A DNA stretch of 64,000 nt. Origin: Betaproteobacteria bacterium SCN1 (GTDB lineage Bacteria; Pseudomonadota; Gammaproteobacteria; Burkholderiales; Thiobacillaceae). The position numbers and the translations under genes are program-made. Location: NCBI GenBank assembly GCA_008923315.1, contig WBSF01000001.1:124001-188000 (forward strand), written 5' to 3'. Shown one piece after another: positions 15,064 through 26,068 of the stretch. The notes below the pieces were generated by a model. The model saw only the letters and a program-made list of their open reading frames with translations. It was not told the DNA's origin and did no database searches. Position 1 is the first letter of the stretch. Each line of letters starts with the position of its first letter.

Positions 15064-16299
15064 GTGAATCCGCGGAGTCTGCTGCTCGCGTTGTTGCTGA
15101 CTTGCCCGCTCGTCGCGGGTGCCAATCAGGCCGAGCGCAAGCAATCCGAGCTCGATGCGCTCAAGCTGCGTCTGCAAACGCTGCAACAGGAATTCCGGCA
15201 AACGCAGGTGCAGCGTCGCGACGCTGCGGACGAATTGCGTGAATCCGAGCTGGCCGTCAGCAATGGTCTGCGTGCGTTGCGCCAGATCGACGGCGAGCGG
15301 CGCCAAACCGAAATCACGCTCGATGCGTTGTCGCGCCAGATCGATGAGGTATCGGTACGTATCCGGACACAGCAGGCGCATTTGGCCCAGGCGCTCCGGG
15401 GTGTCTACCGGCGCGGCGAAGGCGATGCGCTGAAACTGCTGCTCAACGGCGCGGACCCCAATCAATCCGCCCGCGACCTGCGTTATCTGGCCTACTTGTC
15501 GCGCGCGCAGCAGGCGCAAGTCGCAGCCTTGCGCGCCGACCAGGCCCAGCTGGCCGCGCTGCAGCAGGCGGCGCGCGACAAGACCGACCAGCTTGCGGCG
15601 TTGCGCAGCGTACGCGTCAGCGAACAGGAAAAACTGTTGGCCGACAAGCGGGCGCGGGAACAGGTTTTGCAAAAGCTGGCGACACAGATTCAGCAGCAGC
15701 GGCGTGAGATATCCACCCTGCAGCGCGACGAACGCAATCTCACCCGGCTGGTCGAGCGTCTCAACCGGTTGATGGCCGAACAGGCCGCCCGGGCAGCGCG
15801 CGAGGCCAAGCGCAAACAGCAGGCGGTGACCCCGTCGGGCAAGACGTCAGCAGGCAAGGGGATCGGTACCAATACCGAAACCCCGACTGCGTTCAAGACC
15901 GACAAGCCGTTTTCCCGCTTGAGAGGCCTGTTGCGCCTGCCCGTGGCGGGGGAACTCATGAACCGTTTCGGCGCTCCGAGAGAAGGCGGCGGTACGAGCT
16001 GGAAGGGACTCTTCATCCGGGCTTCGCAAGGCGTGGCCGTGAAGGCGATTGCCGCGGGGCAGGTGGTTTTCTCGGATTGGTTGCGAGGCTTCGGCAACCT
16101 CATCATCGTCGACCACGGCGAGGGCTATATGAGCCTATACAGTAATAATGAAAGTCTGTATAAGCAGGTGGGCGACCGGGTCGAGCCCGGCGATGCATTG
16201 GCATCGGTGGGCAATAGCGGCGGGCAGCCGGACACGGGACTCTATTTCGAAATGCGGCATCAGAGCCGCCCGATCAATCCCATGCAATGGGTAAAGTGA
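15064..16299 (+). CDS. envC: Murein hydrolase activator EnvC
   Basis: 411 residues from a GTG start. A signal peptide (ending near LVAGA) precedes a long coiled-coil region rich in Gln, Arg and Leu (about 20-240), a variable linker and a C-terminal LytM/M23 domain. The zinc ligands of active M23 peptidases are missing: WKGLFI replaces the H-x-G-x-D block and LYFEMRH the HLHF block. So, as in EnvC, it should activate septal amidases rather than cut peptidoglycan itself. It lies between gpmI and ctpA with 1-base gaps, in the classical gpmI-envC-ctpA order. Confidence 0.92.
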   Translation: MNPRSLLLALLLTCPLVAGANQAERKQSELDALKLRLQTLQQEFRQTQVQRRDAADELRESELAVSNGLRALRQIDGERRQTEITLDALSRQIDEVSVRIRTQQAHLAQALRGVYRRGEGDALKLLLNGADPNQSARDLRYLAYLSRAQQAQVAALRADQAQLAALQQAARDKTDQLAALRSVRVSEQEKLLADKRAREQVLQKLATQIQQQRREISTLQRDERNLTRLVERLNRLMAEQAARAAREAKRKQQAVTPSGKTSAGKGIGTNTETPTAFKTDKPFSRLRGLLRLPVAGELMNRFGAPREGGGTSWKGLFIRASQGVAVKAIAAGQVVFSDWLRGFGNLIIVDHGEGYMSLYSNNESLYKQVGDRVEPGDALASVGNSGGQPDTGLYFEMRHQSRPINPMQWVK

Positions 16300-16300
16300 G

Positions 16301-17761
16301 ATGACAGGCCAGGACAGCGCAATGACACGCCGGGACAGGATGACGCAAAAGGCAAAATTCGTATTGGTGGGTTTGGCGGGCGTGTTGGCGGGGGCGGCCC
16401 TGACGGTGAATCTGTCGGCCGTGGCCGATCGGGATGCGGAAACGGCACTGCCGGTCGAGGAGCTGCGCGCGTTCACCGACGTGTTCGCCCGCATCAAGAG
16501 CGATTACGTCGAACCCGTAGACGACAAGAAGCTTATTTCCGAAGCGATCAATGGCATGCTGTCGGGGCTGGACCCGCATTCGGCCTACCTCGACGCCGAG
16601 GGTTTCAAGGACCTCCAGGTCGGCACCCAGGGCGAATTCGGGGGGCTCGGGATCGAGGTCGGCATGGAAGACGGCTTCGTGAAGGTTGTGTCGCCCATCG
16701 AGGACACCCCTGCTTTCAAGGCGGGCATCAAATCGGGCGATCTCATCGTCAAGCTCGACGAGACACCGGTCAAGGGCATGACGCTCAACGACGCGGTCAA
16801 GCGCATGCGCGGCAAGCCGGGCTCGGCGATCAAGCTCACCATCATGCGCAAGGGCGTCGATAAGCCCGTCATCGTTACGCTGACGCGCGCAGTGATCAAG
16901 ATCCGCAGCGTGAAATCCAAACTGCTGGAAAGCGGTTACGGCTACCTGCGCGTCACCCAATTCCAGGAGCATACCGGCGAGTTGCTCGTCGATACGCTCA
17001 ACGCGCTGTACAAGGAAAACAAGGGGCCGCTCAAGGGCTTGGTTCTCGATCTTCGCAACGACCCGGGCGGTTTGCTCAACGGCGCGGTTGCCGTTACGGC
17101 GGCCTTCGTCAAACCGGACAGTCTGGTGGTCTATACGGAAGGGCGTACCGAGGACGCCAAGATGCGGTTGACGGCGAACCGCGAGTACTACCTGCGTCCG
17201 ATGCAGGCGGATTATCTGAAGAACCTGCCGGCGGGTGTGAAGGATGTCCCGATGGTGGTGCTGGTCAACGGCGGTTCGGCTTCCGCGTCCGAAATCGTGG
17301 CGGGCGCCCTGCAGGATCACAAGCGTGCGGTCATCATGGGCACGCGTACGTTTGGCAAGGGCTCGGTGCAAACCATCCTGCCGTTGGGCAATGGTACGGC
17401 GATCAAGCTGACCACCGCCCGTTATTTCACCCCAAGCGGCCGTTCAATCCAGGCCAAGGGCATCGAGCCCGACATCGTGATTGCGGATCCGGCCAGTGGC
17501 GACGACGATCTCAGCATACGCGAGGCCGATCTCGACAAGCATCTGTCAAATCCGAATGGCGACGAAGCGCAGCCGGCGCCTGTTGCGGGCAAGCCGGCTG
17601 ACAATGTCAAACCTGCAGCCAAGCCTGGCACGGAAGGCCAGGATGGCAAGGATAAAAAGCCGGTCGCGCTTGAGCCGGGCGAAGTGGTTTCGAAGAACGA
17701 CGTTCAGGTCAATCAGGCACTGAACCTGCTGAAAGGATTGCAGATCTTCCAGAACCGGTGA
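16301..17761 (+). CDS. ctpA: Carboxy-terminal processing peptidase (S41 family, CtpA)
   Basis: A 486-residue periplasmic protease. An N-terminal membrane/signal helix lies at about 18-38, a PDZ domain at about 110-190 (GGLGIEV...AGIKSGDLIVKL) and the S41 catalytic core follows. Catalytic residues are Ser328 in NGGSASASE and Lys353 in FGKGSVQ, 25 apart as expected. The tail after about 400 is a Pro/Lys/Asp-rich linker and a short helix (VNQALNLLKGLQIF). It starts 1 base after the envC stop. Family members process periplasmic and cell-wall enzymes, which fits the neighbouring envC. Confidence 0.95.
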   Translation: MTGQDSAMTRRDRMTQKAKFVLVGLAGVLAGAALTVNLSAVADRDAETALPVEELRAFTDVFARIKSDYVEPVDDKKLISEAINGMLSGLDPHSAYLDAEGFKDLQVGTQGEFGGLGIEVGMEDGFVKVVSPIEDTPAFKAGIKSGDLIVKLDETPVKGMTLNDAVKRMRGKPGSAIKLTIMRKGVDKPVIVTLTRAVIKIRSVKSKLLESGYGYLRVTQFQEHTGELLVDTLNALYKENKGPLKGLVLDLRNDPGGLLNGAVAVTAAFVKPDSLVVYTEGRTEDAKMRLTANREYYLRPMQADYLKNLPAGVKDVPMVVLVNGGSASASEIVAGALQDHKRAVIMGTRTFGKGSVQTILPLGNGTAIKLTTARYFTPSGRSIQAKGIEPDIVIADPASGDDDLSIREADLDKHLSNPNGDEAQPAPVAGKPADNVKPAAKPGTEGQDGKDKKPVALEPGEVVSKNDVQVNQALNLLKGLQIFQNR

Positions 17762-17828
17762 AGGGTGGGCTTGATGCCCCCTTCCTGGAGCGAGGTATAC
17801 TCGACCCAAGTATCCGGGGGGAGGTGCC

Positions 17829-18224
17829 ATGCAGCCGTGTGACCTCGAGAAAAACCGTGAAATCGTCTTTCACCCGCTGCCGCCGGGCCAGGCCGGGCGC
17901 GCCATGGCACTGCTTGAAGGCCTGGAAGGCCTGAGTGTGCGGCCCGGGCCGGTCGACTACGTGCTGATCGTGCGTTACCACGTTTGTGAATACACCCTGC
18001 AGGGGCTTGAAACTGCGTTGACCAGCCAGGGCTTTCACTTGGACAACAGTCTTCTCAGCAAGCTCAGACGTGCCCTGGCTCATTTCTGCGAACAGGTTCA
18101 GCGGTGCAACGTCGCGGCCAACGAGCCGGACATCAAATCGCAGCAGGCTTTCATGAAGGCCTACGATCACCATCTGCACGGTGACCGTGACGAGACGCCG
18201 GAAGAATGGCGCGGCTACAAATAG
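17829..18224 (+). CDS. Conserved protein of unknown function
   Basis: 131 residues, soluble, no signal peptide. I do not recognise a named family. The middle (YVLIVRYHVCEYTLQGLET...GFHLD) alternates strand-helix-strand and could be a ferredoxin-like half fold. Four cysteines (4, 53, 87, 93) and a His-rich end (AYDHHLHGD) allow metal binding but do not prove it. A strong GGGGGGAGG ribosome binding site precedes the ATG. A TATACT box at 17796-17801 with a TTGATG 19 bases upstream is a weak promoter candidate. It lies between ctpA and the ThiF/MoeB gene. Confidence 0.8.
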   Translation: MQPCDLEKNREIVFHPLPPGQAGRAMALLEGLEGLSVRPGPVDYVLIVRYHVCEYTLQGLETALTSQGFHLDNSLLSKLRRALAHFCEQVQRCNVAANEPDIKSQQAFMKAYDHHLHGDRDETPEEWRGYK

Positions 18225-18237
18225 CCGCAGTCTGTCC

Positions 18238-19002
18238 ATGAGTTTCGACGACGAGGCCTTGCTGCGCTATAGCCGGCACGTGCTATTGCCGGAAATCGGT
18301 ATTGCGGGGCAGACGCGGTTCGCCGGGTCCACTGTACTGATCGTTGGCGCGGGAGGACTGGGCTGCCCTGTTGCGCTCTATCTCGGCGCGTCGGGGGTGG
18401 GGCGCCTGATCGTGGCCGACGGCGACGTTGTCGATCTGACCAATCTGCAGAGACAGATCGGCCACGCCACAGCCGCCGTCGGCGTGAACAAGGCCCGGTC
18501 GCTGGCCGCCAGCATCGGTGCAATCAACCCGACGGTCGCGGTTACCCTGCTGGAAAACCGCCTCGAGGACGAAAGTCTGCGGGCTGCGGTTGCGTCATGC
18601 GATCTGGTCGTCGATGCTTCGGACAACTTTGCCACCCGGCATGCGATCAATCGTGCCTGCACGGCTGCCGGAAAACCGCTGGTGTCGGGTGCGGCAATCG
18701 GCTTCTCGGGGCAGGTGGCAGTGTTCGATACGCGTCTCGAAACCTCGCCCTGCTACCACTGCCTGTTTCCGGAGCTGGCGGGCGAGCCCGAGATGCGGTG
18801 TGCCGAATCGGGGGTATTCTCACCGCTGGTCGGTCTGGTTGGCGCCATGCAGGCGGCCGAGGCGCTGAAGGTGCTGGCAGGGGTGGGCGAACCGCTTACA
18901 GGCCGGCTGCTGCTATGGGATGGATTGCGCGCCGATGCGCGCGTGCTGCGGGTACCGCGCGATCCTGACTGCCTCGTATGCGCGCAGCGTCAGGCGGGGT
19001 GA
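18238..19002 (+). CDS. ThiF/MoeB/HesA-family sulfur-carrier adenylyltransferase
   Basis: A 254-residue E1-like enzyme that adenylates the C-terminal Gly of ThiS/MoaD-type sulfur carriers. It has the ATP-binding GAGGLGCP (37-44), the DGDVVDLTNLQRQ block, zinc cysteines C172/C175 and C245/C248, and a candidate catalytic Cys188 in RCAESGVFSP. Length matches MoeB (about 250) and no rhodanese extension is present. MoeB versus ThiF cannot be decided because no carrier gene lies beside it. Its 3' end overlaps the convergent slmA by 13 bases. Confidence 0.92.
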   Translation: MSFDDEALLRYSRHVLLPEIGIAGQTRFAGSTVLIVGAGGLGCPVALYLGASGVGRLIVADGDVVDLTNLQRQIGHATAAVGVNKARSLAASIGAINPTVAVTLLENRLEDESLRAAVASCDLVVDASDNFATRHAINRACTAAGKPLVSGAAIGFSGQVAVFDTRLETSPCYHCLFPELAGEPEMRCAESGVFSPLVGLVGAMQAAEALKVLAGVGEPLTGRLLLWDGLRADARVLRVPRDPDCLVCAQRQAG

Positions 19003-19577
19003 GCGGCGAGCAGACGCGCAAGCAGTAGATCGAGATCGCCGCCCGGCGCGCGAACGAATCCGCTTTTGGCGAACTGATGCCAGCGTCCCACTACGACGCA
19101 TTGCAGCAGATTGGCGAGTGGAGCGCTGAATTCCGCATGCGCCGGGTCGTTGCTTAAGCGCAGGCATTGCCGCAACTGCGCTTCGATGCGGTCATGCAGC
19201 TGGTTGATGCGTTTTTGCAGTCTTTCGTTTTCGTGTACCAGTGCATCTCCGATCAGCACCCGGGTCATTCCCGGATTCTTGGCGGCGAAGTTCAGCAGCA
19301 TGGCGAGGATGGCCTCGACCTGGGCTGCGGGCGTGTCCGTATCAGCGGTGATGCGCGCGATCAGACCGAACAGGGTCTGCTCGATGAATTCGATCAGCCC
19401 TTCGTACATTTGCGCCTTGCTGGAGAAATGCCGGTATAGCGCGGCTTCTGACACACCCACGCGTGCGGCGAGCGCGGCGGTCGTGATCTTTTCCGGCTGC
19501 GGTTCCTGCAACATCGCGGCCAGCGTTTGCAGGATTTGCAAACGTCGTTCTCCGGGTTTCCTGGCTTCCCCTTCCAT
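18990..19577 (-). CDS. slmA: Nucleoid occlusion factor SlmA
   Basis: A 195-residue TetR-fold protein that binds chromosomal sites and blocks FtsZ ring formation over the nucleoid. The helix-turn-helix reads ITTAALAARVGVSEAALYRHFSSKAQMYEGLIEFIE, nearly that of E. coli SlmA. The middle NPGMTRVLIGDALVHENERLQKRINQLHDRIEAQLRQ is the diagnostic SlmA block. It lies downstream of rpoD and the tRNA on the same strand. I saw no SlmA-type GTGAGTACTCAC site in the window. Confidence 0.95.
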   Translation of the reverse strand: MEGEARKPGERRLQILQTLAAMLQEPQPEKITTAALAARVGVSEAALYRHFSSKAQMYEGLIEFIEQTLFGLIARITADTDTPAAQVEAILAMLLNFAAKNPGMTRVLIGDALVHENERLQKRINQLHDRIEAQLRQCLRLSNDPAHAEFSAPLANLLQCVVVGRWHQFAKSGFVRAPGGDLDLLLARLLAAHPA

Positions 19578-19630
19578 CGGTCATCCTTGTCATTGTTTGT
19601 GTGCGGATTATCGACGAAAACGCAGCATTG

Positions 19631-19707
<77 letters not shown>

Positions 19708-19724
19708 GAAAGGGGGACGGGGAT

Positions 19725-21641
<1,917 letters not shown>

Positions 21642-21710
21642 AGCCTTCTCCGCGCAATATATCCGGCCGCCCGAGGGAAATGGGCGATCGAAAATGTTTG
21701 AAAACTCGAC

Positions 21711-21740
21711 ATTTTACCGCAAATGCCGCGCTTGTCTCGA
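21711..21740 (-). promoter_or_regulatory. Candidate promoter in the dnaG-rpoD gap
   Basis: On the minus strand, TCGAGA (21740-21735) and TAAAAT (21716-21711) are separated by 18 bases, 70 bases before the rpoD ATG. It matches 4 of 6 at -35 and 5 of 6 at -10 of the sigma-70 consensus. It would allow rpoD expression independent of rpsU and dnaG. Confidence 0.45.
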
Positions 21741-21754
21741 CGTTTTCGAGAAAG

Positions 21755-23458
21755 CTAGGAGCGTGCCAGTTCGGCAAGTTCGGTCCGCTCGTCGGCATTC
21801 AGGCTGCTCAACGGACGGGCGGCCAGCTCAACTGCCCGGCGTCTGCGCCAATCGTCGCGCAGGTGTCTGACCATGCCGTCGAACTCCGCGTTCCAGTCCC
21901 AGTCCGCCGCCTTGTCGAGCAATTCGGCGGCCAGTTCGTCGATCAGCGAGGCCACGGCAGTGCCGCGCGCGGCTTCCGTCAGGGCGGGCAGGCTGGCCGG
22001 GCCGGCGCCCACCAGCCAGTCCAGCAGTGCGTACAGCGGCTGGCTCAGGGGATCGTTTTCGTCGATCCAGCGCCGTTCGAGTTCGACGGCGCGCTGCGGG
22101 TTCATCAGCAGGACGCGGGCCAGTCCGCGCAGTTTCGAGGGGGGTGCCCGACGGACCGGGCGGGGCGGGATGCGGGCGGGCCGTCCGGGCTGGAAGCTCT
22201 TGCCGAAGCGCCCCAGTTCGTCCGGTGCCATGCCCAGACGTTCGGCGAGCTGGCGCTGGATCAGCCCCGCCAGCATCGGCGCGGCGATTTTTTCAAGCAG
22301 AGGTTTTGCGTCCTTCAACAGTGCGGCCTGGTCTTCCTGGGTGTCGAGCCGGCGATTGCGCGCGAGCTCGCGGATCAGGAAGGCCGATAACGGCAGTGTG
22401 TCGTGGTCGAGCAGATGCAGGAAAGCCGCCTGGCCGTGGGCGCGGATGTAGCTGTCAGGGTCTTCGCCTTCGGGCAGGAAAAGAAAACTGACCGCCTTGC
22501 CGTCCTGCAGCGCTTCGAGCGTGTTTTCCAGCGCGCGCCAGGCGGCCTTGCGGCCTGCGTTATCGCCGTCGAAGGCGTAGATCAGCCGGTCGGTGTGGCG
22601 CAGCAGGGTACGCGCGTGGACAGGTGTCGTGGCGGTGCCGAGCGTGGCGACGGCGAATTCGACGCCGTGCTGGGCGAGTGCGACCACGTCCATGTAGCCT
22701 TCGACGACGATGGCCCGGCCGGCTGCCTTGATCGCCGTGCGCGCTTCGTAGAGGCCGTAGATCTCCGAGCCCTTGTGAAAAAGCGGCGTTTCCGGCGAGT
22801 TCAGGTATTTCGGTTCGCCCTGGTCGAGAATGCGTCCGCCGAAGCCGACGATCTGGCCCTTGACGTTGCGGATCGGAAACATGATGCGGTCGCGAAACCG
22901 GTCATAACGGCCGCGTTCGCCGTCGATCGCCAGCCCGGACGTGGCGAGGGCGTCGGCCGAGTAGTCGGGAAAGACCTGCTTCAGCGGCGAGCCGTCGGGT
23001 GCGTAGCCGATACCGTAGCGGGCTGCGATTGCGCCGGTGAGGCCGCGCCGTTTCAAATAGTCGATGGCGCGCGGCGTGTCCTTGAGCGCGCGTTTGTAGA
23101 ATCGCGCCGCCTGTTCGAGCGCGTCCCACAGGGCGGGCGGCGGTTTCGGCCGCTCGGGTTCGTGCGCGGATTCGGGGACGGTCAGGCCGGCATCCTGCGC
23201 CAGTGCGGCGACAGCCTCGGGAAAACTCATGTGCTCGTATTCCATGAGAAAGCCGAGCGCGGTGCCGTGGGCGCCGCAACCGAAGCAATGGTAGAACTGC
23301 TTGGTCGGGCTGACCGTGAACGAGGGCGTTTTTTCGCTGTGGAAGGGGCAGCATGCCTGGTAGTTCTGGCCGGCTTTCTTCAACGGCACGCGGCGGTCGA
23401 TGACGTCGACGATGTCGACGCGCGCGAGCAGGGTGTCGATGAAATCACGCGGGATCAT
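21755..23458 (-). CDS. dnaG: DNA primase
   Basis: A 567-residue primase that lays RNA primers for replication. The N-terminal CHC2 zinc finger has C37, H40, C58 and C61. The TOPRIM core follows with VVEGYMDVVAL and FDGDNAGRKAAWRAL, and a C-terminal helicase-binding region ends the protein. Length is normal for betaproteobacteria. It sits between the YqeY-like gene and rpoD in the macromolecular synthesis operon. Confidence 0.97.
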   Translation of the reverse strand: MIPRDFIDTLLARVDIVDVIDRRVPLKKAGQNYQACCPFHSEKTPSFTVSPTKQFYHCFGCGAHGTALGFLMEYEHMSFPEAVAALAQDAGLTVPESAHEPERPKPPPALWDALEQAARFYKRALKDTPRAIDYLKRRGLTGAIAARYGIGYAPDGSPLKQVFPDYSADALATSGLAIDGERGRYDRFRDRIMFPIRNVKGQIVGFGGRILDQGEPKYLNSPETPLFHKGSEIYGLYEARTAIKAAGRAIVVEGYMDVVALAQHGVEFAVATLGTATTPVHARTLLRHTDRLIYAFDGDNAGRKAAWRALENTLEALQDGKAVSFLFLPEGEDPDSYIRAHGQAAFLHLLDHDTLPLSAFLIRELARNRRLDTQEDQAALLKDAKPLLEKIAAPMLAGLIQRQLAERLGMAPDELGRFGKSFQPGRPARIPPRPVRRAPPSKLRGLARVLLMNPQRAVELERRWIDENDPLSQPLYALLDWLVGAGPASLPALTEAARGTAVASLIDELAAELLDKAADWDWNAEFDGMVRHLRDDWRRRRAVELAARPLSSLNADERTELAELARS

Positions 23459-23507
23459 GATGTCCGCATGATAAACCCGCAGCGGTTGCGGGTCAGTTCG
23501 GTGCGGC

Positions 23508-23951
23508 TCAGCTCAGCCGGGCCTTGATCAGGGCGGAGACCTGGCCCATGTCGGCGCGGCCGGCCAGCCGGGCCTTCAGCAGACCCATGACCTTGCCCAT
23601 GTCCTTCGGGCTGGCGGCGCCGGATTCGGTGATGGCGGCGGCCACGGCGGCCTCGACTTCGGCGGCCGAGAGCTGCTCGGGGAGGTAGGCCTGCAATACG
23701 GCCAGTTCCGCCTGCTCGGCGGCGACGAGGTCGTCGCGGCCGGCGGCCTGAAACTGGCTGATCGAGTCCTTGCGCTGCTTGATGAGTTTTTCGACGATGC
23801 TGCCGGCCGTGGCGTCGTCAAGCTCGATCCGTTCGTCGACTTCTTTCTGCTTGATCGCTGCGAGCAGCAGGCGAATGGTGCCGAGCCGTGCGCTGTCCTT
23901 TGCGCGCATGGCGGCCTTCATGTCGTCGGAGATGCGGGCCTTGAGCGACAA
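23508..23951 (-). CDS. GatB/YqeY-domain protein
   Basis: About 147 residues of the YqeY family, which resembles the tRNA-binding tail of the GatB amidotransferase subunit; its role is not established. Blocks MSLKARISDDMKAAMRAKD, LGTIRLLLAAIKQKEVDERIEL, and LPEQLS...GKVMGLLKAR are typical. I chose the TTG at 23951 because it aligns with the MSLK-type start of the family; another TTG nine bases upstream is possible. It lies between rpsU and dnaG, a common insertion in this operon. Confidence 0.9.
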   Translation of the reverse strand: MSLKARISDDMKAAMRAKDSARLGTIRLLLAAIKQKEVDERIELDDATAGSIVEKLIKQRKDSISQFQAAGRDDLVAAEQAELAVLQAYLPEQLSAAEVEAAVAAAITESGAASPKDMGKVMGLLKARLAGRADMGQVSALIKARLS

Positions 23952-23974
23952 GGGCGGCAATTCCCGCGTGGGGG

Positions 23975-24187
23975 TCAGTAAAGCTTGGGCGGGAGTTGCT
24001 GGCCACGCAGGCGCTTGTTCTGGCGCTTGACGGCGGCAGCGAGCTTGCGCTTGCGTTCGGCGGTCGGCTTTTCGTAGAACTCGCGGGCGCGCAGTTCGGT
24101 CAGCAGGCCGACTTTTTCGATGGAGCGTTTGAAGCGGCGCAGCGCGACGTCGAACGGCTCATTTTCCTTGACTTTGATGTGCGGCAT
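23975..24187 (-). CDS. rpsU: 30S ribosomal protein S21
   Basis: A 70-residue, strongly basic small-subunit protein that helps mRNA and 16S rRNA pair at initiation. It reads [22 protein letters not shown]... with the typical [19 protein letters not shown] block. First gene of the rpsU-yqeY-dnaG-rpoD operon, divergent from tsaD, as in many proteobacteria. Confidence 0.97.
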   Translation of the reverse strand: MPHIKVKENEPFDVALRRFKRSIEKVGLLTELRAREFYEKPTAERKRKLAAAVKRQNKRLRGQQLPPKLY

Positions 24188-24224
24188 ATGCGGAAACGAC
24201 TTCCTGGGGCGGAGAAAAAAAAGA

Positions 24225-24253
24225 ATAATAACAAGCTCTCAGACAATTATCCA
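24225..24253 (-). promoter_or_regulatory. Promoter of the rpsU-dnaG-rpoD operon
   Basis: On the minus strand, TGGATA (24253-24248) is followed by 17 bases and TATTAT (24230-24225), 38 bases before the rpsU ATG. It gives 4/6 and 5/6 matches to the sigma-70 consensus at ideal spacing. It overlaps the divergent tsaD leader. Confidence 0.55.
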
Positions 24254-24263
24254 GTCCCGGCCC

Positions 24264-25268
24264 ATGCTCGTTCTCGGCGTCGAATCTTCCTGTGACGAAA
24301 CCGGCGTCGCGCTCTATGACAGTGTGCACGGCTTGCTCGCCCACGCACTGCACTCTCAGGTCGCCATGCACAACCACTACGGCGGCGTGGTGCCCGAACT
24401 GGCGTCGCGCGACCATATTCGCCGCGTACTGCCCCTGACGCGTCAAGTTTTGAGTGAAAGTGGGCGCACGCTTTCGGATATCGGCGGGGTGGCCTATACG
24501 CAGGGGCCCGGTTTGGCGGGAGCCCTGCTGGTCGGGGCTGGCATGGCCCGGGCGCTGGCCTATGCGCTCGGCGTGCCGGCAGTTGGCGTGCACCATCTTG
24601 AGGGGCATTTACTGTCGCCGCTGATTTCCGTCGATCCACCTGCGTTTCCGTTCGTGGCTCTGCTGGTGTCCGGCGGCCATACCCAACTGATGCACGTGGC
24701 CGGAGTGGGGCGCTATGCGCTGCTGGGCGAGACGCTGGACGATGCGGCGGGCGAAGCTTTCGACAAGACTGCACAGCTTCTCGGCTTGGGCTATCCCGGG
24801 GGGCCGGCCCTGTCGCGGCTGGCGGAAACCGGCGATGCGTCGCGTTTCAGCCTGCCGCGCCCCATGCTCCAGTCCGGTGATTTCGATTTCAGCTTTTCCG
24901 GCCTGAAAACCGCCGTGCTGACGCTGGTGCGCAAGGCGGGCCTGGAAGCGGCGGCCGACATCGCGGCGGCTTTTCAGGCTGCGGCAGTCGACGTGCTGGT
25001 CGGCAAGAGTCTTGCCGCGTGCGCCCACACGGACGCGCGTCGTCTGGTGGTTGCGGGCGGCGTCGGCGCGAATCGCCGCCTGCGTGCACAGCTGACGGAA
25101 GCGGCGGCGCAACGGGGTATCGAGGTGTTCTATCCGGAGCTGGCTTTCTGTACCGACAATGGAGCGATGATCGCCTACGCTGGCGCGCAGCGGTTGAAGC
25201 ATGCGCAGCCCGACCTGACGTTTGCGGTGCGTCCGCGCTGGGACCTGGCGACGCTCGAAGCCGTCTAG
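24264..25268 (+). CDS. tsaD: tRNA N6-adenosine threonylcarbamoyltransferase TsaD
   Basis: The 334-residue enzyme transfers threonylcarbamoyl to A37 of ANN-decoding tRNAs. The start [19 protein letters not shown] is the family signature. Metal ligands are in HHLEGH, and the ATP-binding region includes LVSGGHTQL and GVGANRRLR. The frame extends upstream without homology, so I use the ATG at 24264. It diverges from rpsU. Its stop shares a CTAG with the stop of the convergent gene at 25265. Confidence 0.97.
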   Translation: MLVLGVESSCDETGVALYDSVHGLLAHALHSQVAMHNHYGGVVPELASRDHIRRVLPLTRQVLSESGRTLSDIGGVAYTQGPGLAGALLVGAGMARALAYALGVPAVGVHHLEGHLLSPLISVDPPAFPFVALLVSGGHTQLMHVAGVGRYALLGETLDDAAGEAFDKTAQLLGLGYPGGPALSRLAETGDASRFSLPRPMLQSGDFDFSFSGLKTAVLTLVRKAGLEAAADIAAAFQAAAVDVLVGKSLAACAHTDARRLVVAGGVGANRRLRAQLTEAAAQRGIEVFYPELAFCTDNGAMIAYAGAQRLKHAQPDLTFAVRPRWDLATLEAV

Positions 25269-26065
25269 CGGTGCAGAAACGGAAAAGCCTGGCGTAGGGT
25301 GTTCAGCAGCGCCTCACCGCCGGTCAGGCGTGCGATCTGTTCGGGGAAGAGCAGAAAACCCACGAGCGCTGCCATCAGGCAGACCAGGATCAGCGTGCCG
25401 AATACGCTTTCGGGCCGCAGTACGCCCCAGTAGCGGCTGACCAGGAAGAGCGTGTCCTTCCTGTGTTCCGACATCGACAGCCAGCGCCGCAGCAGCTTGA
25501 CGGCAAGATAGGCACCGTAGCCGGCCGCGAGCGAGGCGAAGACGATGCGGAAGATCGAGAACACGTCCAGGTCGCCGCCGACGATCTGATGATAGAACCA
25601 CGAGACAAAGCCGAGCGACAGGGACGCCAGGACGGCGATGGCGACGTTGACGAACAGGCGGCGGCGTTCCCGTGCCAGATCGCGCTGGCGCTCGATGAAG
25701 AAGCTGTCCACCTCGTGCTTGAGGTATTCGACCTTGTCCTGCACCAGCGTGGAGAACTCGGCCTTGGCGCGCACGATGCGCTCGTCCATCAGCGCGCCGA
25801 GCTGTTCGCCGGCGTAGTCGACGAGCTCGCGCACATCCCCCTTGGTGAACTGGCGCTGCTGGTGGATTTCGTTCGAGATCTTGTCGAGCTTGGCGTCGAT
25901 TTCCTGGCTGGCCTGCCAGATCACGTCTTTCAATTCGTCGCCGGCCTGGGTGACGCCGTCCCTGACCACGCCCGAGAGCCGTTCGCCGGCACGATCGATC
26001 GCCTCGCGCGACACCTCGGCGAGGCTGTCGCGTGCATGATCGATGGTTTTTTCGAAAAGTGCCAT
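25265..26065 (-). CDS. Coiled membrane protein of unknown function
   Basis: 266 residues. The N-terminal half (about 1-135) is charged, helical and probably coiled-coil, with repeats such as [22 protein letters not shown]. Two central membrane helices (about 137-160 and 170-193) and another near 220-245 follow. I do not recognise a family; the profile loosely resembles phage-holin-like or apolipoprotein-like bacterial proteins. It starts 3 bases after the plsY stop on the same strand, so it is probably cotranscribed with plsY. Its TAG shares a CTAG with the tsaD stop. Confidence 0.85.
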   Translation of the reverse strand: MALFEKTIDHARDSLAEVSREAIDRAGERLSGVVRDGVTQAGDELKDVIWQASQEIDAKLDKISNEIHQQRQFTKGDVRELVDYAGEQLGALMDERIVRAKAEFSTLVQDKVEYLKHEVDSFFIERQRDLARERRRLFVNVAIAVLASLSLGFVSWFYHQIVGGDLDVFSIFRIVFASLAAGYGAYLAVKLLRRWLSMSEHRKDTLFLVSRYWGVLRPESVFGTLILVCLMAALVGFLLFPEQIARLTGGEALLNTLRQAFPFLHR

Positions 26066-26068
26066 GAA

